Below are positions 25,318 to 33,698 of a stretch of 64,000 bases of DNA, in pieces. Source of the DNA: JBCCJA01 sp039045975 (GTDB lineage: Bacteria; Planctomycetota; Planctomycetia; Planctomycetales; Planctomycetaceae). The stretch is from NCBI GenBank assembly GCA_039045975.1, contig JBCCJA010000003.1:1-64000 (forward strand), in the 5' to 3' direction. The notes beneath the pieces were generated by a model. The model did not search any database. It saw nothing but the letters and a program-made list of their open reading frames with translations, and had not been told where the DNA came from. Within the stretch, counting starts at the first letter, position 1. Each line of letters opens with the position of its first letter. The position numbers and the translations under genes are program-made.

Positions 25318-26330
25318 CGCGTCCGGATCAGGCGAGAGCACATTTCGGCGGCTATCAGCGACGGCAGCTTCCATTTCGGGAGTGTCGGGCGGCGGGACCA
25401 GACGCGAAAGCCCGATCTCTCGACCGCGTCGCAAATTGCGAGTCCTCCCCGGGCGATCACGCCGATCTCGACGCCGATCCGCCCGGGCAGGTCCCGCCCG
25501 AGCGGCAGACCGCGGAGCAACCACTCGCGGGCCCGGGCGACCTCGAAACGCATCAGTTCGATGAAGGCCTCATTCTCGACCCGGGCCGCGAGGTCGGCAT
25601 CGGAATAGCCGAACCGCTCCCTATCTTCCCGCGGCAGATAGCACCGTTCGATATCGGCGTCGCGGGCGACGTCCTGCCAGAAATTGATCAGTTGGAGTCC
25701 GGTGCAGACGGCGTCCGAGCGGGCGACGTTGATCCCCGGTCCGCGTTCCGGATCGGGGCCGTGATGGCTGACGTACGCCTCGTCGTCGTACTCATCCCCG
25801 TCGAATCGGCCCACGAGTCGCAGCACGATCCGGCCGACCGGGTCGGCCGAACGTCGGCAGTAATCACGGAGGTCGGCGAAGGTCTCGTACCTCGTGACGG
25901 TCTGGTCTTGCCGGAAGGCGGAGATCAGGTCGAGGAACGGTCGCAGCGGCAGGTTTCTCCCGTCCATCGTCTCCGCGAGGGCGACGAAGACCGGATGGCG
26001 TACAGACGCGTCGGGCTCGCCGCAGGAAAGGCGGTCGCACGCCCTCAGTTCGTCCTCCCACCACTCGAGCAGTCGCAGCGATTCCGCCGCCCCCTCGACC
26101 TCGTCGCCGAGGTCGTCCGCCCAACGACAGAAGGCGTAGACGTTGTAGAAATCGCGCCGGATCGCCCGCGGGATCAACAGCGACCCGACCGGAAAGTTCT
26201 CGTAATGACTCGTCGCCAGTCGCCGGCAGTAGTCCGCGGCCTCCACCGCCGTCGGCGTCGCGTGCCGCGCATCCGGCCCCCATGCGGCGAGCTCCGCGGC
26301 GAAGTACGATGACGTGCGGGTATCCGACAT
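25314..26330 (-). CDS. hpnC: Hydroxysqualene synthase HpnC
   Basis: 338 residues from ATG 26330 (ATG 26348 is also in frame). HpnC motifs are YCRRLATSHYENFPVGSLLIP, the Asp-rich WADDLGDEVEG, RYLP-type CYLPREDRERFGY and NFWQDVARD. It converts presqualene diphosphate from HpnD to hydroxysqualene. It is coupled to hpnD by a four-base overlap. Its start is only 16 bases from the divergent antitoxin start, so its promoter must lie inside the toxin-antitoxin coding sequence. The length is about 40 residues above the usual. Confidence 0.85.
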   Translation of the reverse strand: MSDTRTSSYFAAELAAWGPDARHATPTAVEAADYCRRLATSHYENFPVGSLLIPRAIRRDFYNVYAFCRWADDLGDEVEGAAESLRLLEWWEDELRACDRLSCGEPDASVRHPVFVALAETMDGRNLPLRPFLDLISAFRQDQTVTRYETFADLRDYCRRSADPVGRIVLRLVGRFDGDEYDDEAYVSHHGPDPERGPGINVARSDAVCTGLQLINFWQDVARDADIERCYLPREDRERFGYSDADLAARVENEAFIELMRFEVARAREWLLRGLPLGRDLPGRIGVEIGVIARGGLAICDAVERSGFRVWSRRPTLPKWKLPSLIAAEMCSRLIRTR

Positions 26331-26346
26331 TTCGGGCGGGGGAAAC

Positions 26347-26598
26347 ATGACTGACCGGGCGAAAGCCGTGCTCGCCGAAGCATTGAAGCTCGACGGGGAA
26401 GATCGGCTCGCGCTCGCGGCCGAACTCAGCGACAGCGTGCACCCGCCCGCCGAGTCGGATCAAGCCGCCGTCGACGCGGCTTGGCAGACCGAAATCCGAC
26501 GGCGGCTTGCGGACTATTACGCCGGCAAGGTCGACGCGCTCGACGGCGATGTGTTTTTGGAAAAAGTTCGAAGCTATCGAAACACGACGAGCCCGTGA
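26347..26598 (+). CDS. Antitoxin of addiction-module (PF09720-like) type
   Basis: 83 residues from ATG 26347, with a GGGGG run just upstream. The pattern AVLAEALKLDGEDRLALAAELSDSV is that of the short helical addiction-module antitoxins that pair with RelE/ParE toxins. WQTEIRRRLADYYAGKVDAL follows and matches the family's conserved end. The stop overlaps the toxin GTG by four bases. It should bind and neutralise the toxin. It may also repress its own promoter, though this family usually lacks a clear DNA-binding domain. Confidence 0.85.
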   Translation: MTDRAKAVLAEALKLDGEDRLALAAELSDSVHPPAESDQAAVDAAWQTEIRRRLADYYAGKVDALDGDVFLEKVRSYRNTTSP

Positions 26599-26909
26599 GC
26601 GGGCGAAAATTTCGAATCCTGCCCGCAGCCGACGCGGAGTATGACGAGCAACTCAGATGGCTCGACGAGCGCGACGTCGCCGTTGCCCGCAAGTTCGCCG
26701 GGAGGATCGAGGATGCTCTGAACGAGATTCGCGAATATCCGACTCGATATCCGCTACACCTCGGAGCATTTCGATCCCGCCTCGTGTTCGGATTTCGAAC
26801 TCACATCGTGTACGTCGTCACGGACTACGAAATTTTGGTCGTCGCGATCGCCCATACGAGTCGTCGTCCCGGATATTGGCGCGATCGCGTTGACGATCGA
26901 GGTTATTGA
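26595..26909 (+). CDS. RelE/ParE-superfamily toxin
   Basis: 104 residues from GTG 26595 (GTGA overlap with the antitoxin stop). The layout is RelE/ParE-like: FRILPAADAEYDEQLRWLDE, then AGRIEDALNEIREYPTRYP, and a basic C-terminal sheet (FRSRLVFGFRTHIVYVV, VVAIAHTSRRPGYW with the usual SRRP-W ending). The terminal H-T-S-R-R-P-G-Y-W is typical of this toxin group. Either mRNA cleavage or gyrase inhibition is possible. Base composition is visibly lower in GC than the flanking hpn and der genes, consistent with transfer. Confidence 0.88.
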   Translation: MSGRKFRILPAADAEYDEQLRWLDERDVAVARKFAGRIEDALNEIREYPTRYPLHLGAFRSRLVFGFRTHIVYVVTDYEILVVAIAHTSRRPGYWRDRVDDRGY

Positions 26910-27019
26910 GCCATCGGCGGCCGTGCCGGGGTGTTCTCAGGCCGCCCCGCCTTGCATTCCCCGCGGCCCACGCTGCAATACGCGGTCCGCTTTCCAGATC
27001 GCCACGCCCTCCCGCTCCC

Positions 27020-28375
27020 ATGTCCGTCCCCCGCGTCGCGATCGTCGGCCGGCCGAACGTCGGCAAAAGTTCGCTGTTCAACTGGCTGTCGGGCCGCTTG
27101 ATCTCGGTCGTCGACCCGACCGCCGGTGTGACGCGCGACCGCGTCACGTTCGTCTGTGAGGAGGGCGGCCGTTTCTTCGAACTCGTCGACACGGGCGGGA
27201 TCGGGATCATCGACTCCGATGCGCTCGAGGACGACGTCGAGGCCCAGATCCGCGTCGGCATCGAGACGGCCGACGCGATCCTGTTCGTCGTCGACGCCCG
27301 CGCCGGCGTCGTGCCGCTCGACGAAGAGGTCGCCGCGATCTTGCGGAAGCGGGACGTCCCGAAGCTGCTCGTCGTCAACAAATGCGACGCGCCGAAGTAC
27401 GAACAGGAGGTCGGCGGTTTCCTCGGCCTGACCGAAGCGCCGCACGTCGCCGTCAGCGTCAAGGGCAGCCGCAACCGGGCCGGGCTCGTCGACGCGTTGC
27501 TCGAAATCCTCCCGCCGCCCTATCCCGACGAGGCGGAGAAAGGACGCGCCCTCCGCGACGAGCCGGAGCTGAAGCTCGCCCTCGTCGGCCGCCGCAACGT
27601 CGGCAAAAGCACGTTCCTGAACGCGTTGGCGGAGCAGGAACGCGTGATCGTCAGCGAGGTCGCCGGCACGACGCGGGACAGCATCGATATCCGCTTCGAG
27701 GGCGACGGCCGGACGTTCGTCGCGATCGACACGCCCGGGGTCCGTCGCAAGAAGTCGCTCGACGGCGACGTCGAGTTTTACGGCCTCGTGCGGGCCCAGA
27801 AGTCGATCCGCCGGGCCGACGTCGTGCTCATGATGTTCGACTCGCAGAAGACGATTTCGAAAGTCGACAAGCAGCTCCTCGAAGACATCGCCGAGCTGCA
27901 TAAGCCGTGTATCTTCGTGGTCACCAAGTGGGACCTCGGCCTCGAAGCCGGTATGACGACCGACCGTTGGGCCGAATACTTCGAGCGAGTCGTCCCGACG
28001 CTCGGCTTCGTGCCGGTCGCGTTCGTGACCGCCAAAGAGGGCAAGAACGTCCGGCCGATCATCAACCTCGCGCAGGCGGTCCACAAACAGGCCCGCGAGC
28101 GGGTCTCGACCGGGAAGCTGAACGCGATCGTCCGCGAGGCGATCGACGAAAACGCCCCGCGGGTCAAAAACAACCGGCGGCCGAAGATTTACTACGCGAC
28201 CCAGGTCGCCGCAGAGCCGCCGACGATCGTCCTGAAGTGCAACGACCCCAAGATCTTCGGCAAAGACTGGAAGCGATACCTGCTGCGGAAACTGCGCGAG
28301 CAGACGCCGTTCGAGGAAGTGCCGGTGAAAATGATCTTCCGGCAGCGTGACTCGAAAGAAGCGGTCGAGGTCTAA
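27020..28375 (+). CDS. der: Ribosome-assembly GTPase Der (EngA)
   Basis: 451 residues from ATG 27020. Two tandem GTPase domains: GRPNVGKSS with DTGGIG and NKCD in the first (1-165), and GRRNVGKST with DTPGV and TKWD in the second (about 180-350). A C-terminal KH-like domain ends FEEVPVKMIFRQRDSKEAV. Der binds the 50S subunit during assembly and is essential in most bacteria. A short Lys/Glu-rich linker joins the G domains. It stands 110 bases after the toxin gene. Confidence 0.97.
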   Translation: MSVPRVAIVGRPNVGKSSLFNWLSGRLISVVDPTAGVTRDRVTFVCEEGGRFFELVDTGGIGIIDSDALEDDVEAQIRVGIETADAILFVVDARAGVVPLDEEVAAILRKRDVPKLLVVNKCDAPKYEQEVGGFLGLTEAPHVAVSVKGSRNRAGLVDALLEILPPPYPDEAEKGRALRDEPELKLALVGRRNVGKSTFLNALAEQERVIVSEVAGTTRDSIDIRFEGDGRTFVAIDTPGVRRKKSLDGDVEFYGLVRAQKSIRRADVVLMMFDSQKTISKVDKQLLEDIAELHKPCIFVVTKWDLGLEAGMTTDRWAEYFERVVPTLGFVPVAFVTAKEGKNVRPIINLAQAVHKQARERVSTGKLNAIVREAIDENAPRVKNNRRPKIYYATQVAAEPPTIVLKCNDPKIFGKDWKRYLLRKLREQTPFEEVPVKMIFRQRDSKEAVEV

Positions 28376-28590
28376 GCCGGAGGGATAGCCGACGGCACTC
28401 TGCATCGCCTCGGCACGACAGAACGGCGCCAGATCGCTTGTCGGGCACTTCCGGCCGGCCGGGTGCCGGCTACACGGATGCGCAAAAGAGTTTTCAATAC
28501 GCGGCGGGCGGGCGTCGGCAGGCTATCTCGGCGACTTCGGCGGTTACTTTCAGGGCGAAATCGTCGCCTCGCCGAGACCGAAAGTCGCAG

Positions 28591-30951
28591 ATGTTTGCCG
28601 TTATTAATTTGAGAGCTGTGCTCGCGTTCTCTTTCTTGGCGGTCATGACGGCAGGCGTCGCCCCTGCGGCCTCGCCCGACCTGACCGAAGAAGGCGAAGC
28701 CCGACGGGACGCCCATCGACTGCTGTTCGGCGACTTCATCGCCGGAAGACAGGCGACGTTCCGCGGCGACGGCGATCTCGAAAAGCTGCACGAAGTCGTC
28801 GTTTCGGCCGGGACCCGCGAGTTCCGTGACGGTGACGTCTTGGAATTGCCCGAAGGTTCGCAGCGTGTCGCGTCGATGTTTCGGCACTTCGCGATGGACG
28901 GGGCGAATCTAAGCAAAATTAAAGACATCCGCTTCTTGCCGTTCGCCGCCGACTCGTCGCCTCACGAGAGCAAACAGGTCGAGGACTTTTTCCGCGTCCA
29001 GTTCACGACGATGCCGCTGCCGGTCGCAGGCCTGCCGACGCTGCGAGTGAAGTTCGATATCGAAGACGGCGAGACGATCCGGGTAGACCGCGTCTTGTTT
29101 ACTTCAGGGCTCGCGACGCGACGTTTTGACGACATCGCTTACCGCAACCTCGGTGTCGAGTTCCCCCGCGAGCGGGTGCGGCTCGACGTCGACGTCAGCC
29201 GGGAGTTGTCGGTCGGCGGCACGGCCAATATCCGGCGAGAACGTTTCCTCCGGTATTACGCCGCCCCCGGCGGCGTGCACGCGAGCTACGAGCGTTGGGC
29301 CGACGAGCGTAATTTTCTGCCCGGGCGGCAGATTTTTAAAATGGAGTACGCGCTCGTCCGCGGCTACTCAGAGAGCGATCCGAAGTTAAAGGAGTTCGCG
29401 GGCCGGCCGGGCGTGCCCGATCTGTCTTTCTTCGAGGCCTATGACGCCGGCGGGTACATCCGCCGCATCGGGGAACCGTTCAAAGACATCGAGTACGCGA
29501 TGTGCTTCGATAATTACCCCGAATTTATGGCGACCGGAAAAGTCGGACGCGGCACGCCGCGTGTCGAGCACTTCGATGACGCCGCCGAGCTCGCGGCGGG
29601 GTTCATCGCCGATCAGATCCGCGACGGCGGTCGGACCGCGACCTGGTGGGAAGTGAAGAACGAGAGCAGTATCAAGTCGGAATGGGACCACCACTGGAAA
29701 AAAGATGTCGACGGGTGGGCGCTGCTCGCCGAGTTTCACAATAAAGTTGCCGATGCCGTGCACGCGGTCGCGCCGGACACCAAGGTCGGCGGTCCGACGT
29801 CGGCATGGATGCAGTTACAGGTCGGCGACTTCGGCCTGTATCGCTCGCAGGCCGACTTCGTGACGCGGACCCGCGAGTCCCTCGATTTTTATTCGCATCA
29901 CTTCTACGAGAACATCGGCACGCTCGGGGCGCACGAGCGACGCGGTCGCGGCTACGAAAACTATTTACTCGGCCGGTATGAGGCGTGCCTCGACATGTTG
30001 CGTGCCCACATGCACGCGGTCGATGCGGTCAAGCCGATCCTGATCACCGAGTGCGGGTCGCTCCAGCCGGGCCGTCAGCCGTCGGACAACTGGTCTCGAC
30101 TGCAGGCTTGGAGTGCGTTTGTCACGAAGTCGCTGCAGCGGCCCGATCAGCTCGACCTCGTCGTGCCGTTCGTCTTCTTGACCGTGCCGTGGAACCCGAC
30201 GAGCGGCAACGCGGCGTTCGTGCCGGGTGAGGGCGCCCACCCTCACGCCGCGATCGACGAATTCGAGTCGACGCCGATCGCGTATTTTTTCGAGCTGTGG
30301 CGTGACTTCGACGGGAACCGGCTGCCGGTGACGTTCGACCGTGAATGGCTCGACGTCGTCGTGGTCCACGACGAGACGAAGGTCTCGATCGCGGCGACGA
30401 ATATGGGCGGGCGGAGGCTCGAACTCGACCTTTCGCGCCTGGCACGGCGGGTCGACGCGACGTCGGTCCGTCAAACGCGATTGCGTTACGTCGACGGGGA
30501 AATGGTCTTCGAGCCGTCACACGACGTCGAAGCCGAGGCGGTCCCGGTCGACGTCGGCGAAACGACCGTGGTGCACGTGGACCTCCCGGCCCCGCTGCGT
30601 CCCTACCGTACGCTGAGACAGGCCCGCTGGTTCGCCCATGCCACGGCCGTGAAGTCGGCGGGCCGACCGCTCGCGTTCGAAATCGAGGTCGACGAGCCGG
30701 CCGTTTCGTCCGCGACCCTCGTCGTCGGCGTGCACCGCGAAGGCGGGATCTCGAGCCCGCTGGAGGCGACGTTAAACGGGCGTTCGCTGCTGATCGACAT
30801 CGGCGACGCGGGCGAGTTTTCGGAGTACTTCGCCCCGTTAGAGCTGGAGATTCCCGCGTCTTGGGTCGTCCAAGGCCAGAACCGCCTGCAGCTCGCGCCT
30901 GTGCCCGGCATGACGGTCACGTCGGCCCAGATCCGCACGCTCGCCCGCTGA
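28591..30951 (+). CDS. Secreted clan GH-A glycosidase, GH86-like (agarase/porphyranase type)
   Basis: 786 residues from ATG 28591 with a signal peptide (VLAFSFLAVMTAGVAPAA). The central TIM barrel has the two carboxylates expected of clan GH-A: acid/base E358 in TWWEVKNESS and nucleophile E487 in PILITECGSL. DFYSHHFYEN lies between them. The C-terminal 250 residues are beta-rich (VSIAATNMGGRRLELDLSRL, PLEATLNGRSLLIDIGDAG), like the added sandwich domains of GH86. The likely substrate is a galactan such as agar or porphyran, inferred from family resemblance only. No sulfatase or transporter gene sits beside it. Codon choice includes AT-rich stretches unusual for the neighbours. Confidence 0.6.
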   Translation: MFAVINLRAVLAFSFLAVMTAGVAPAASPDLTEEGEARRDAHRLLFGDFIAGRQATFRGDGDLEKLHEVVVSAGTREFRDGDVLELPEGSQRVASMFRHFAMDGANLSKIKDIRFLPFAADSSPHESKQVEDFFRVQFTTMPLPVAGLPTLRVKFDIEDGETIRVDRVLFTSGLATRRFDDIAYRNLGVEFPRERVRLDVDVSRELSVGGTANIRRERFLRYYAAPGGVHASYERWADERNFLPGRQIFKMEYALVRGYSESDPKLKEFAGRPGVPDLSFFEAYDAGGYIRRIGEPFKDIEYAMCFDNYPEFMATGKVGRGTPRVEHFDDAAELAAGFIADQIRDGGRTATWWEVKNESSIKSEWDHHWKKDVDGWALLAEFHNKVADAVHAVAPDTKVGGPTSAWMQLQVGDFGLYRSQADFVTRTRESLDFYSHHFYENIGTLGAHERRGRGYENYLLGRYEACLDMLRAHMHAVDAVKPILITECGSLQPGRQPSDNWSRLQAWSAFVTKSLQRPDQLDLVVPFVFLTVPWNPTSGNAAFVPGEGAHPHAAIDEFESTPIAYFFELWRDFDGNRLPVTFDREWLDVVVVHDETKVSIAATNMGGRRLELDLSRLARRVDATSVRQTRLRYVDGEMVFEPSHDVEAEAVPVDVGETTVVHVDLPAPLRPYRTLRQARWFAHATAVKSAGRPLAFEIEVDEPAVSSATLVVGVHREGGISSPLEATLNGRSLLIDIGDAGEFSEYFAPLELEIPASWVVQGQNRLQLAPVPGMTVTSAQIRTLAR

Positions 30952-30958
30952 GCAGCCC

Positions 30959-31387
30959 CTAAGCGGGGACGGCCGACGCGATCTCGTCTAAGGCGGCGGT
31001 CGCCGTCAAGCCGTCCTCGGCGATCAGCACGATCCCTTCCGCCCGGCTGGCCCGACCGTCGGGGAATCCGACGACCGTCTCGCCCGACTTCAACGTCAGG
31101 CGGAGTGCGAGCGATTCCTCGAATCCTTCGAGTTCTTCGCTGACGACGCCCTCGAAGCGGCCCCACGCCCACAGCCACAGCGTCTTCTGCGGGTCGACGT
31201 TCCCGGCCAGGTCGATCCAGTTGGCCTCCGCGAGACGCAGGGCCGCCAGATCGGCCGTGCGGCACCACGGCTTCAAGACGTCTTCGAGCCACGCCCGCTT
31301 CGATTCGACCAGCTTCGTGAACGCCGGTGAGGCGGGCTTCAGCTCCGGGCCGGGCGGCTCGACGATCGGGAGTTTCGGTAAGTCCAT
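30959..31387 (-). CDS. Conserved hypothetical protein (142 aa)
   Basis: Begins MDLPKLPIVEPPGPELKP and has no signal peptide or membrane helix. A helical part, FTKLVESKRAWLEDVLKPW, is followed by a small beta-rich part with WLWAWGRFEGVV and LRLTLKSGETVVGFPDGRAS. The latter looks like a short barrel or SH3-like fold. I do not recognise the family. Convergent with the glycosidase (gap of seven bases). Confidence 0.65.
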   Translation of the reverse strand: MDLPKLPIVEPPGPELKPASPAFTKLVESKRAWLEDVLKPWCRTADLAALRLAEANWIDLAGNVDPQKTLWLWAWGRFEGVVSEELEGFEESLALRLTLKSGETVVGFPDGRASRAEGIVLIAEDGLTATAALDEIASAVPA

Positions 31388-31396
31388 GAATGAGTT

Positions 31397-31447
31397 TAGC
31401 CGCGGCCGCGTGGGAGCGCTATCAAACGCCCCGCACGGCCGCGGCTA
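31397..31447. repeat. Inverted repeat with TAGCCGCGGCCG arms
   Basis: The arms 31397-31408 and 31436-31447 are perfect 12-base reverse complements around a 27-base spacer. It sits between two minus-strand hypothetical genes. A GCCGCGGCTAAAC string that matches an arm recurs near 51241, at the flgK/flgL junction. Confidence 0.65.
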
Positions 31448-31470
31448 ATTCGGTCTCGGACGCCCGGCGT

Positions 31471-32049
31471 TCAGTTTCGCGACGTGTCGCCGAACTTGCT
31501 GTCGGCCATCGCGGCGCGGGTGTCCCGCGGGATGCGGCTCCAGTTCGCGACCGACCAGTTGCCGTATTCGCTGCGGACCGTCGCCCCGAGGTCCTTCAGG
31601 ACGCCGGCATAGGCCCGGGCGCTCACGCCGCGGTTCGGCACGACGCGTTGCAGGACGAAGCGGCGGTTCGACGGGATGTAGGCGAAGAACTTACCGTTGC
31701 CCATCTCGTCGTTGCGGCTGAGCAGGTTCAGCAGGGCCGCCTTCGGCACCTCGGTCGAAGACTCCGGCATTTCGTCGAGCCAGGCCATGACCCAGATCGA
31801 CTCGCCGTTACGGCTGAGGACCGACGACATCGTCAGATCCCACTCTTCGCCCTCGTAGGTCGTCTTGAAGCGGAAGTCGTAACGCGACTCCGACTTCTTC
31901 GGCTGCAGGCCGAGCGACGCGATCAGCTGTCCGAGGCTGTCCTCGGTCAGCGTACCGGACGGCATGTTTTGGGCGGTCGCGGCCGACGCCGCGAAGCCGA
32001 ACAGGAGGACGGCGGACGACAATTTCACGATCGCGCGGCGGCGGTTCAT
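31471..32049 (-). CDS. Secreted hypothetical protein, possibly YbjN/CesT-like
   Basis: 192 residues from ATG 32049. A twin-basic lead (MNRRRAIVKL) and hydrophobic core end at a probable cleavage after ATA. The mature part has LGQLIASLGLQPKKSESRYD, then WDLTMSSVLSRNGESIWVMA and GKFFAYIPSNRRFVLQRVV. The alternating helix/strand plan recalls YbjN or type III chaperone-like folds, but this is a weak resemblance. No catalytic motif is visible. Confidence 0.65.
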   Translation of the reverse strand: MNRRRAIVKLSSAVLLFGFAASAATAQNMPSGTLTEDSLGQLIASLGLQPKKSESRYDFRFKTTYEGEEWDLTMSSVLSRNGESIWVMAWLDEMPESSTEVPKAALLNLLSRNDEMGNGKFFAYIPSNRRFVLQRVVPNRGVSARAYAGVLKDLGATVRSEYGNWSVANWSRIPRDTRAAMADSKFGDTSRN

Positions 32050-32110
32050 CGGTGGCACTCCTTGCCGTGATTCGATGGATAATTCTTCGGCCGCGGCGGG
32101 CCCGGCGGGG

Positions 32111-32725
32111 CTATAGCAGATCCGAGCCGGCCGACGCGAGGTGTTCGAGACAGATTTGCGACCACGTTTCGAATTCCCCGCCGGACGCGAGCAATTCCTG
32201 AGGCCGCGCAAACCCCACATCCGTCATCGTCGCCTCGCGGGGCGAAACTTTCGGGTTTTCGACCCGGAGGAGGTGAACAATGCCCAAGTGGACCGCTCCG
32301 ACGTCGGTCGTGTCGTCGTTGATCAGGCCGATGACGCTGTCGGCCCAGGCGTCGTCCCAGTCCCCCAGGTCGACCTCTTCTGCCAATTCTCGCCTGAGCC
32401 CCGTGACGTACGGCTCGGCCCCGCCGTCGGCGTCCTCCGATGAGATGTGCCCACCGACCCCGACCGACCGCTTCGCGTCGAGCCTACCTTCGCCGCCGCC
32501 GTGCCGACGGTAGTGAAACACTTCGCCCCCGCAGGCGATGACGCAGTACGGGATGAGCTGTTTGAACGAAGGGTCGGGCTCGACCTTGCTGCGGGGTAGG
32601 AAGCTGGTGTTCGCGATATCGAAGACTGCCCGGTAGCGATCGATGTCTGCCGAAAATCCGTCGAACCGGCCCAGTTCGTGGAACAGGGGCGTCGGAATAC
32701 AGAGGACGTGTTCTTCGGCGGGCAT
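32111..32725 (-). CDS. Nudix hydrolase family protein
   Basis: 204 residues from ATG 32725 (MPAEEHVLCIPTPLFHELG); a longer frame to 32806 would run through an inverted repeat and is rejected. The Nudix box is present: GVGGHISSEDADG, then GLRRELAEEVDLGD with the REXXEE core. The N-terminal half has an extra domain with FKQLIPYCVIACGGEVFHYR. It would hydrolyse a nucleoside diphosphate derivative or act as a sensor; substrate unknown. Confidence 0.85.
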   Translation of the reverse strand: MPAEEHVLCIPTPLFHELGRFDGFSADIDRYRAVFDIANTSFLPRSKVEPDPSFKQLIPYCVIACGGEVFHYRRHGGGEGRLDAKRSVGVGGHISSEDADGGAEPYVTGLRRELAEEVDLGDWDDAWADSVIGLINDDTTDVGAVHLGIVHLLRVENPKVSPREATMTDVGFARPQELLASGGEFETWSQICLEHLASAGSDLL

Positions 32726-32752
32726 CGCTGCTTCTTTCAGAGTTCCGTGAAG

Positions 32753-32823
32753 AGCCCTCGGCGCCAGCCGTGGAGGAAATAGGCGAACCGTCCCGATTGC
32801 CTCCACGGCTGGCGCCGAGGGCT
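32753..32823. repeat. 24-bp perfect inverted repeat, family C
   Basis: The arms 32753-32776 (AGCCCTCGGCGCCAGCCGTG, continuing GAGG) and 32800-32823 are exact reverse complements around a 23-base loop. It lies between the Nudix start (32725) and the trpC stop (32836), both on the minus strand, and would form a very stable stem after trpC. Confidence 0.9.
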
Positions 32824-32835
32824 CGTGTTGCTGTT

Positions 32836-33645
32836 TTATGGCCCGATCAAGGTGTCGACCGCGGCTCCGACGTCGTCCGATCGCATCAGCGTTTCGCCGA
32901 CGAGGATCGCCCGGCAGCCGTCCGCGGCGAGGCGTCGCACGTCGTCACGCGTCCGTACACCGCTCTCGCCGACGAGGACGATGCCGTCGCGGCGGTCGGC
33001 CGGGATGTCGGCCGCGACCCGGCCGGTATGTCCGAGATCGGTCACGAACGTGCGGAGGTCGCGGTTGTTGACGCCGACCAGCGGCGGGTCCAACGCGAGC
33101 ACCCGGGGCACGTTCTCGAATTCGTACAACTCGACGAGAGCGGTCATGCCGTATGCGGTGACCGCCCGGTACAGCGACCCGAGGGATTCCCCCGGCAGGC
33201 ATTCGGCGATCAGCAATACCGCGTCGGCCCCCGCCTCCCGGGCCTCCAGCACCTGATAGGGGTCGATCACGAACTCTTTACGGAGCACCGGCAGGCCGAT
33301 CGCGCCGCGGACCGCGACGAGGTCCTCCAGCCGGCCGCCGAACCCCGGGCCGTCGGTCAGGACCGAGACGCAGGCCGCCCCGTGCCGCTCGTAGGTCGTC
33401 GCGATCGACACCGGGTCGAAGTCTTCACGGATCAGTCCGGCCGACGGGGAACGGCGTTTCACCTCGGCGATCAACGCGACGCCGTCCGCCGCGGCCGACG
33501 CCTTGTCACGGAGCGACGCGACGAAGTCGCGGACCGGCGGGGCGTCGGCGAGGGCGCGTTCGAGGTCGGCGGCGGGCCGGGCCGCCTTCGCGGCCTCGAC
33601 CTCCGGACGCTTTCGCGCGACGATTTCGTCGAGCACGGTCGGCAA
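32836..33645 (-). CDS. trpC: Indole-3-glycerol phosphate synthase
   Basis: 269 residues. No ATG is available in frame near the family start; TTG 33645 is preceded by GGGGAG at a good distance and begins LPTVLDEIVARKRPEV, as the family does. Catalytic pieces are ALIAEVKRRSPSAG (Lys/Ser), VLTDGPGFGG, LRKEFVID (Lys), LLIAE, VGVNNRDLRTF (Asn) and VGESGVRT. It closes the indole ring in tryptophan synthesis. Other trp genes are absent from the window. Start is 53 bases from the divergent CPBP gene. Confidence 0.95.
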   Translation of the reverse strand: MPTVLDEIVARKRPEVEAAKAARPAADLERALADAPPVRDFVASLRDKASAAADGVALIAEVKRRSPSAGLIREDFDPVSIATTYERHGAACVSVLTDGPGFGGRLEDLVAVRGAIGLPVLRKEFVIDPYQVLEAREAGADAVLLIAECLPGESLGSLYRAVTAYGMTALVELYEFENVPRVLALDPPLVGVNNRDLRTFVTDLGHTGRVAADIPADRRDGIVLVGESGVRTRDDVRRLAADGCRAILVGETLMRSDDVGAAVDTLIGP

Positions 33646-33698
33646 CGCGGTCTCCCCGCCGGTTCGGTCGCCCGTCTTCGTATCGTTCCCGGCCGCCG

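Noticed and set aside
25318..25374. ATG start for hpnD at 25374
   Set aside because: It would overlap hpnC by 61 bases and add non-homologous residues; GTG 25317 gives a GTGA overlap and the normal family start.
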